Shown piece after piece: positions 10,001 through 14,000 of a DNA stretch of 14,000 bases. Location: assembly GCA_028565635.1 (NCBI GenBank), contig JAOXYB010034863.1, positions 1-14,000 on the forward strand, read 5' to 3'. The first letter of the stretch is position 1. Each line of letters begins with the position of its first letter. This stretch comes from Phoronis ovalis. Its lineage: Eukaryota > Phoronida > Phoronidae. The notes under the pieces are model-generated. The model saw nothing but the letters and a program-made list of their open reading frames with translations, was not told the DNA's origin and did no database searches. Position numbers and translations under genes: made by a program.

Positions 10001-11856
10001 CTGTTAACTACAGTCCTCAACCAAGAAGCCCTGAAAGGTACCATAATACTAAAGGTAACCAAAACCAGTACAGAATCCTCACCAGCTCAACACACTAATA
10101 CTTCTCAGACAACATGTTCATTCAACTTGACATTCTTCTAAATAAAGTTGGTTGTGTGTACACAATAGGTACACTAAGTCAATCATGAGATAATTTATCA
10201 AATCCTTTAAGATTTTTTGATAAAATTAAAGAATACTCTTTTTCTTATGCAATATAATCATATCTGATATCAGTAATAAATGTTGGTTACTAACCGTAGG
10301 CAAATTCGGGCTGGCGCTTTATAAAGTCAAAATCAAATACACTGCCAGACTGATATTCTGAGAGTCATTAACTCCTGCATGTGAATTTTTTAGCTGTCAC
10401 TTGAAAAAGGTGGAATCGTGAAATAGCATTTTATATAAATAATTGGAATGCCATTAAAAATAAAGTCATAATCGATAATATGCTATTATATGTAAACAGT
10501 TTTTCTTCCTTGGTGAGAATTTTCTGTTGATATTGCTCTAGTCTTTTCATATAATAGCCTCAAATATATTTCCTAAAGTATTTATTGGTAAATACTGTAT
10601 GGCCATTAGTTACAGCCATTATTTTGCTATTCAATTTTAATTTTTAAATTAATTAAAAAATCAACCAATTGTTTTAAACTACATTTAAATTAGGATAATT
10701 CTGGCAAAAAAGGATTCTTATTCTTAGTTAAATAGTTATTCTGCATTAAGAAACATTATTCTCAAAATAAAAGCAAATTTTCCACCATCTATTCATTTAT
10801 TATAATTTTTAAAAACTAATAGCTCATATTTTAAAATTTATTGTACTATATTTATACTATATTTATATAATAAAATTTACTTTTTAATAAAACATGTTAG
10901 TGTGACATTAATAATAAAATGGCTGTCATCACGACTTAATTAAACTGTACAAAATTGAAAATTTCTAAGGCACAGGATAGGTTTATTTACAGTTTCCATA
11001 AGAAAAGACAGTAGACACTACAAAGTGAACTATGGTAAATAACTAGCATTTTATTTCTAATGTATTATTTTATTCATTTCATACTTTACAAATGATAGTA
11101 TACGTATCCAGGCAGGATTAAATAATTATTGGACATGGGAAAGATTAAAATATAAAAAAATTGTTGAAATTCAAAGATTAATTTAGTGTTTAGAATCTGT
11201 AAAAATGGAAATAAAAACGATCTTTCAAATGATGTTCAGACGAATATATGCTTCACAATAAAACAATCAGCAGTTGTACTTCTACTGTGATAAAAAAACA
11301 TGTACTTGATTAATCTTTGTCCATGACCATACTACACAGTATGCTGCCCAAAGAATGTACTGGATTAAATGTACAGAAGCAAGAATAAAGATGGTAGAAT
11401 GTAGTAAAAGAAGAAAGATCTATGTGGAATTGAAGAAAATAAATTTGACCAACCTGCTGCCCAAGGCATTTGTTCCTCATTGCCATATTTGATAGAACGG
11501 AATGTTTCAAAACCTGCACAAACATAGGATGAGCCATCTTTTAGTTCTTCAATGTCACAAATTTTCCTTCCACCAACAGGCGTATAAATCTGCCGTACAC
11601 CATAAGGTAAAGGCACATTAGATGGCAATTTACCTGTTAAATCGTTTAACAAGTCATTGAAGGACAGATATCGATGAGGAGTGATATATAGTTTCTTTCC
11701 CTTAAAGTAACGATTCCCATTACAGTAAAACACCACCTTCCGTGGTCTGCGTAACTCTTTATATCGATCGTCAGTTATATCTCGATGCGCCTGAGATACA
11801 GATGCATTTCCATAAGGCCGATGTGACATCTGCGTGTTTGCCATTGGCCCAGGCAT
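859..11856 (-). CDS. DCLK: Doublecortin-like kinase, long isoform (spliced, 3' end outside window)
   Basis: The coding sequence joins 11856-11454, 3428-1927 and 1005-859, giving 684 residues before it leaves the window. Domains in order: DCX1 at about residues 38-125, DCX2 at about 205-283, a charged linker at about 300-545, and a CaMK-family Ser/Thr kinase from about 556. DCLK proteins bind microtubules through the DCX domains and phosphorylate substrates with the kinase; they act on the cytoskeleton in neurons and dividing cells (family knowledge). The order DCX-DCX-kinase identifies the family. Junction phases agree: phase 1 between exons one and two (GCAG then GTCGT, giving Gly-Arg) and phase 0 before GGDLFDAIT. 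The DFG motif, activation loop and C-terminal tail are missing only because the window ends. I cannot tell whether this is the only DCLK paralogue in the genome. Confidence 0.95.
1006..1926 (-). other. Intron between kinase N-lobe and HRD exons
   Basis: The intron is 921 nt with GTAAGA donor and CACAG acceptor. It contains a second copy of the acceptor string TTTCTTCCACAG at 1577-1566 on the minus strand. It also holds overlapping short open frames on both strands around 1635-1850 that I do not think are genes. Confidence 0.8.
1927..3428 (-). CDS. DCLK: DCLK exon: DCX2, charged linker and kinase N-lobe
   Basis: The acceptor is TTTCTATTTTAG at 3440-3429 and the donor is ATTAAG|GTAAGA at 1927/1926. 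The exon carries 500 codons plus two bases. A His/Gly/Arg-rich spacer (about residues 144-195) precedes DCX2, seen as KPKVITVVRNGSKPR, SYEQLMSDVT, VRKLYTISGR and DDVFIAVG. The linker includes a highly charged Arg/Glu/Lys stretch (about 360-454), likely helical or coiled coil. A basic run, RARKRMKKK, could act as a nuclear localisation signal. Proline-directed sites occur at LSPRK, NSPDK and LTPRP. The kinase begins KYEVGKTLGDGNFAIV, with glycine-loop residues G563 and G565, followed by the ATP-anchoring lysine K585 in YAMKII and the helix-C glutamate E602 in ENEIAIM. The hinge region MELIK ends the exon. All N-lobe catalytic residues are present, so an active kinase is expected. Confidence 0.95.
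3429..4561 (-). other. Intron between alternative first exon and DCX2 exon
   Basis: This 1.1-kb AT-rich stretch forms the 3' part of the large intron for the long isoform and the complete intron for the short one. Apart from a threefold 13-nt tandem repeat I see no coding or structured element in it. Confidence 0.7.
3581..3619. repeat. Tandem repeat, 13 nt x 3 exact copies
   Basis: The unit ATTAATAACTACC occurs three times without any change at 3581-3593, 3594-3606 and 3607-3619. It is a short minisatellite in the intron and is likely variable in length between individuals. Confidence 0.95.
4562..4727 (-). CDS. DCLK: Alternative first coding exon of DCLK (isoform without DCX1)
   Basis: This exon encodes 55 residues plus one base, starting MPYNSGYSINDRRES and ending YKKYIWGRK. 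It is followed by a perfect GTAAGT donor (4561-4556). Its phase is 1, identical to the DCX1 exon, so it joins the exon at 3428 in frame (T plus GT gives Cys, then RPHNHD). An in-frame TAA lies one codon before the ATG, so it fits a first exon and not an internal cassette. Start context has A at -3. The peptide is basic and Tyr-rich with no domain or signal peptide I recognise, and it does not resemble DCX1. The predicted product has DCX2, linker and kinase only. Alternative promoters giving short DCLK forms are known in vertebrates, but there the short forms usually lose both DCX domains. Transcript evidence is lacking. Confidence 0.68.
4728..4850 (-). promoter_or_regulatory. Putative leader and proximal promoter of the short isoform
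   Basis: If the exon at 4727-4562 is a first exon, transcription must start just upstream of it on the minus strand. There is no minus-strand ATG between 4728 and about 4845, so this leader would be free of uORFs. I see no clear TATA box. The assignment rests only on the exon model. Confidence 0.3.
4971..5072. repeat. Tandem duplication, 53-bp unit x 2
   Basis: A segment starting TACATATTAC at 4971 is repeated from 5024. About 48 bases align with a single substitution (G versus A at the eleventh position). The near identity suggests a recent local duplication within the intron. Confidence 0.93.
6542..6612. repeat. Imperfect inverted repeat (19-bp arms)
   Basis: The left arm AATTTGAGCTGATGTCAAG (6542-6560) is complementary to 6594-6612 at 17 of 19 positions, and the two differences are transitions. 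The spacer is 33 nt. ATTCAT occurs on both sides (6536-6541 and 6617-6622), though not directly abutting the right arm. It may be a worn miniature element or simply a hairpin. Confidence 0.6.
6968..6999. repeat. Polypyrimidine (TC-rich) tract
   Basis: This is a 32-nt pure or nearly pure T/C run on the plus strand, which reads as GA-rich on the transcribed minus strand. It is a simple-sequence tract; GAGA-factor-type binding or triplex formation is possible but not shown. Confidence 0.8.
7699..7720. repeat. Perfect 10-bp palindrome arms with 2-nt loop
   Basis: CCATGCATGC, then TG, then GCATGCATGG form a near-perfect palindrome on both strands. It contains overlapping ATGCAT and GCATGC cores. 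No role is evident. Confidence 0.85.
9834..10003. mobile_element. MITE-like element with 37-bp terminal inverted repeats
   Basis: The termini CAGGACTACCTAACCAGC (left, from 9834) and its counterpart ending GGTAGGCCTG (right, to 10003) are inverted repeats over 37 bp with 34 matches (9834-9870 and 9967-10003). The element is flanked by the direct repeat TTAAC at 9829-9833 and 10004-10008, which looks like a target-site duplication. The 96-nt interior has no coding capacity and includes a third partial copy of the terminal motif (GACAGTTCAAGT at 9888). This structure fits a non-autonomous DNA transposon. Ends of CAG...CTG recall hAT elements, but those normally make 8-bp duplications; the TTAA core also recalls piggyBac. 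The superfamily is unresolved. Confidence 0.75.
11454..11856 (-). CDS. DCLK: DCLK exon: start codon and complete DCX1 domain
   Basis: This exon encodes residues 1-134 plus one base of codon 135. A short polar N-terminus precedes the first doublecortin domain, whose hallmarks are visible: RKVVFYCNGNRYFKG (residues 39-53), LSFNDLLNDLT, GVRQIYTPVGGRKI and SYVCAG. DCX1 is the main tubulin-lattice binding module in this family. The whole domain sits in a single exon. The start at 11856 is chosen because an in-frame TAA lies at 11871-11869, five codons upstream; two further in-frame AUGs follow at codons 5 and 10. The start context is poor (C at -3). The exon ends GCAG|GTTGGT, a donor that departs from consensus after GT. 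Reading through it gives 28 extra residues and then a stop. Confidence 0.93.
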
Positions 11857-11896
11857 TTGGATTAGAGATTATAAATATGGACGGTTTAAGTTATAT

Positions 11897-11902
11897 TCAC
11901 AT
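11897..11902 (-). promoter_or_regulatory. Start-stop minimal uORF 3 (AUG-UGA)
   Basis: The minus strand reads AGC ATG TGA, with A at -3, 46 nt before the main start and in a different frame. It is the last AUG before the main initiation codon. Confidence 0.6.
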
Positions 11903-11919
11903 GCTTGCTTTTGGACGGA

Positions 11920-11925
11920 TTACAT
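11920..11925 (-). promoter_or_regulatory. Start-stop minimal uORF 2 (AUG-UAA)
   Basis: The minus strand reads ACA ATG TAA, with A at -3, 69 nt before the main start and in frame with it. AUG-UAA is the same minimal uORF form known to stall ribosomes in the plant NIP5;1 leader (established knowledge). Any effect here is inferred. Confidence 0.6.
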
Positions 11926-11949
11926 TGTGTTGATAACAAATATCACAGT

Positions 11950-11955
11950 CTACAT
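11950..11955 (-). promoter_or_regulatory. Start-stop minimal uORF 1 (AUG-UAG)
   Basis: The minus strand reads AAC ATG TAG, with A at -3. This is the most 5' AUG of the leader exon, 99 nt before the main start. A ribosome initiating here holds initiator tRNA in the P site with a stop codon in the A site. Confidence 0.6.
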
Positions 11956-11974
11956 GTTCTTTGGAAATTTCAAC

Positions 11975-13053
11975 CTGGAAAAACAAGTAAAAATTTAATA
12001 TAGTATATTCATATGCTACAAAATCACAGTAATCAGCAAGCCAGTAAAATTGATCTACAAGAAATTAAAAATTTGTACTCATATTTTTACTGAATATGAG
12101 GGTGAAAATTTGAGGATTTTAACTTAATAGTGAAGTGTTTATTCTATTCAGTGAAAATATTGGTCTCTGTTGCAACCAGAAAAGCACACCCATGTTTTTT
12201 TGAACACACAAGGATACTATTATTATAAATAAACACAACTTGAGTGGGTATGATTGCCCCTAGTACGGCAAAAGTAAAAGCTCTGATTTATAGAGACAGA
12301 AAAACAGGAACGCCTGATTTATAAGATGTTAATCAATAATTAAAAATAATTACTGAAGTACAATGAAGTAAAATAAAAGATCAATATATTCTAATATGTA
12401 AGAGATCTACAAAGAAATCTATATAATTAGAATATTGCCTTTCATTATGCACAATCCACAATCTATTCACTAAAAAGATCACATCAATTATGTAGGTTGG
12501 TAATACATCTCATAGTTAATAGTACAAATTGGGAGAATTTCGAAATGTGTCACGTAGAAGGCAACTCTTGTGGTGCAATTTTACAATATTGTTTCAGAGC
12601 ATCTGTCACATCATCACCCGTAATTGCACAAACTCAGTTCATTTACTTCAGTGTATAGGCTTATAACAAACCACAGATAACAGTTATTATCCTATACTTA
12701 TTACTACATACTACGTTTGACCTTCCTGAGAATAATATTGTTGGCCGAAAATCAAAATAAAGATGACACTACGAGTAGGACTGTTGTGAAATAGAATTAA
12801 ATACCGAACATTCCGTCGAACCAATAGTCGGCAAATTGATCAATACTCTATATTATACGGATGTGTAAAGAATTGTGTAATGGAAACTCTGGAAAATGTT
12901 ATTTTGGATCGAAAATGTGGTTTTCACCTTTACTGTACATAGTATATTACCGCCATATGAACACCTGAAAATATCGTACCTGTTTACCCACTTTTGCCTA
13001 TGGAAAATAAATTAGACAATAAAGAACATTTTACAAATACAAGTAAGACTTAC
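11975..13053 (-). other. Putative intron within the 5' UTR
   Basis: This stretch lies between the nearest good donor on the minus strand (13054) and the leader-exon acceptor (11975). No coding potential was seen. Another possible donor, AACAG|GTACGA near 12978, could mark an additional untranslated exon. Confidence 0.45.
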
Positions 13054-13231
13054 CCGATCCGAGTTGTCGATCACTTAGTTAATGACATATTTTAGTAGAA
13101 AACTATACCCATTTGGCACTTACCTACATAATCGCTTTTCCTTGCCCTAACAAGTGTAATATCCTAACAACAATTAAGGCAAACATTATCACCTATCTTT
13201 ACTTTGCGTTAACTAAAATGGCTACCTTACC
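13054..13231 (-). other. Candidate untranslated first exon with alternative donors
   Basis: Three consensus-like donors lie close together on the minus strand: CTTG|GTAAGG (exon end 13231), TGTAG|GTAAGT (13124) and ATCGG|GTAAGT (13054). A leader exon using any of them can join the acceptor at 11975. The 5' end cannot be seen. The donor at 13124 would end the exon in ATGTAG, which would be another start-stop unit. Confidence 0.4.
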
Positions 13232-13860
13232 AAGTGCGATTAGACAGCAAAGAGTAGTCGAAAAAGAAAGATAGAAAAATGAGATTTCTAATTTGAATAA
13301 TAAATATCGATATTTTTAAAACTTTTTGCGTGTTGTTAGTTGTAGGCTTTTATTTATATTGTGAAAATGTAAGAATTATTAGTTTAATAATGCAACCCAA
13401 GAATTGGATTTGATTACTCTGGTCTATGCCTATTGGCACTTCTCCGTCATTACACAATTTGCATATGAATGACATAAATAGCCTGGATAGCAACACATTA
13501 AGACAACAAACAATTGCGTTTAGCTATATTTATATGGTCAAATTGTTGTTATAATAAACAAATAAAGTTAATGAAATCAAAAACAAGAATAGAAAGTGTA
13601 CTTAATCAGATATTTTCCTCTGATCTTTGCATTACAATATATAGAATGCATGGAAGTTTGAATTTTTATTATGTTGACAGGATGCAATGAAGTAGCCGGA
13701 ATTGCATAGTAAAAAGTAGCCTAAATGCTCTATGAAGTTCCGGGATGAAGTTATGAGTTTGTAATACATACAAAACGTCAGGATATTTATAAGATGACGT
13801 ATTCAGTAGCATATTTAAAATTCAAAAAGATTCATTAGCCGAGGGGTAAATATTCGGAAA
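13232..13860. other. Upstream flank of DCLK, no gene recognised
   Basis: This AT-rich non-coding sequence probably includes the promoter. It holds an octamer-like ATTTGCAT at 13457-13464. A plus-strand 18-codon frame starting at 13218 (MATLPSAIRQQR) begins just before it in a good context, but no continuation is visible. Confidence 0.5.
13305..13312. promoter_or_regulatory. TATCGATA palindrome (DRE-like) near presumed promoter
   Basis: The 8-bp palindrome TATCGATA equals the DRE core bound by DREF in Drosophila promoters (established knowledge). It sits just upstream of the candidate first exon. An isolated 8-mer in AT-rich sequence can occur by chance. Confidence 0.25.
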
Positions 13861-13861
13861 T

Positions 13862-14000
13862 AATGGGTGCTGAACGTATACATATACATGTACGCGCCCA
13901 TTCCATACAGTCCGGGCATAGGGGCCCCGGGGAGGGCACTTGGGTCAAATGGTGGGTCCACATGCGCGAACGAAAAATCGCGTGAAAAGGGTAGTCTTTT
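13862..14000. repeat. GC/CpG-rich block, probable edge of a dispersed repeat
   Basis: The block starts with imperfect inverted arms AATGGGTGC (13862-13870) and GCGCCCATT (13894-13902). It then carries GGGGCCCCGGGG (13921-13932) and a CpG-dense tail to the window end. Roughly ten CpGs fall in about 100 bases, far above the rest of the window. No reading frame is recognised. The abrupt change in composition suggests an inserted repeat that continues beyond the window. Confidence 0.45.

Larger units (their letters stand above)
4851..11453 (-). other. Large 5' intron of the long isoform
   Basis: This is 6.6 kb of AT-rich non-coding sequence between the short-isoform promoter area and the DCX1 exon. 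Apart from the repeats listed separately I see nothing gene-like. Open frames at 6863-7102 (-), 7675-7875 (+) and 8714-8941 (+) lack recognisable domains. The 8.0-kb total length between DCX1 and DCX2 exons is typical of a first intron with internal regulatory sequence, but no enhancer can be called from one sequence. Confidence 0.7.
11857..11974 (-). other. 5' UTR part of the DCX1 exon, with acceptor at 11975-11976
   Basis: The minus strand has a strong 3' splice site just upstream: a pyrimidine-rich run ending TTTTTCCAG, with AG at 11976-11975, so the exon should start at 11974. This leaves a 118-nt leader before the start codon. It implies at least one upstream non-coding exon. The leader holds three AUGs, all followed at once by a stop codon. 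The exon boundary is inferred from the acceptor and is not proven. Confidence 0.7.

Noticed and set aside
11742-11933. 63-residue plus-strand frame
   Set aside because: It is the antisense shadow of the DCX1 exon and its leader.

Overview
This is an AT-rich, intron-rich animal genomic window, with no operons, prokaryotic ribosome-binding sites or tRNA/rRNA genes visible. It is dominated by one gene on the minus strand: a doublecortin-like kinase (DCLK / ZYG-8 family). The domain content (tandem doublecortin domains plus a CaMK-type kinase) makes it a metazoan gene. The large intron, the low coding density and the non-vertebrate-looking linker suggest an invertebrate. I cannot place the phylum from sequence alone.

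Layout, read in the direction of the gene (right to left). About 13.05-13.3 kb: probable promoter and untranslated first exon, with three possible splice donors. 11.97-11.45 kb: an exon with a 118-nt 5' leader followed by the start codon and the complete first DCX domain. 11.45-3.43 kb: an 8-kb intron that contains a second, alternative first coding exon (4727-4562), a small terminal-inverted-repeat element (9834-10003) and several minor repeats. 3428-1927: one large 1.5-kb exon encoding the second DCX domain, a long charged linker and the kinase N-lobe. 1005-859: a 49-codon exon carrying the catalytic-loop HRD motif. The activation segment (DFG onward), the rest of the C-lobe and the 3' UTR lie beyond position 1. 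The visible long-isoform protein is 684 residues, and every splice phase joins without a break.

Two points stand out. First, the leader of the long isoform contains exactly three upstream AUGs. Each is followed immediately by a stop codon (AUG-UAG, AUG-UAA, AUG-UGA) and each has A at -3, whereas the main AUG has C at -3. This looks like strong translational control by minimal start-stop uORFs. Second, a 55-codon exon inside the big intron has its own start, a perfect GTAAGT donor and the same phase as the DCX1 exon. It predicts an alternative-promoter isoform that lacks DCX1 but keeps DCX2 and the kinase. Its immediate upstream leader has no AUG, so the two isoforms may be controlled differently.

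The right end (about 13.86-14.0 kb) is a GC- and CpG-rich block unlike the rest of the window and is probably the edge of a dispersed repeat. No CRISPR array, viral gene or toxin gene was seen.
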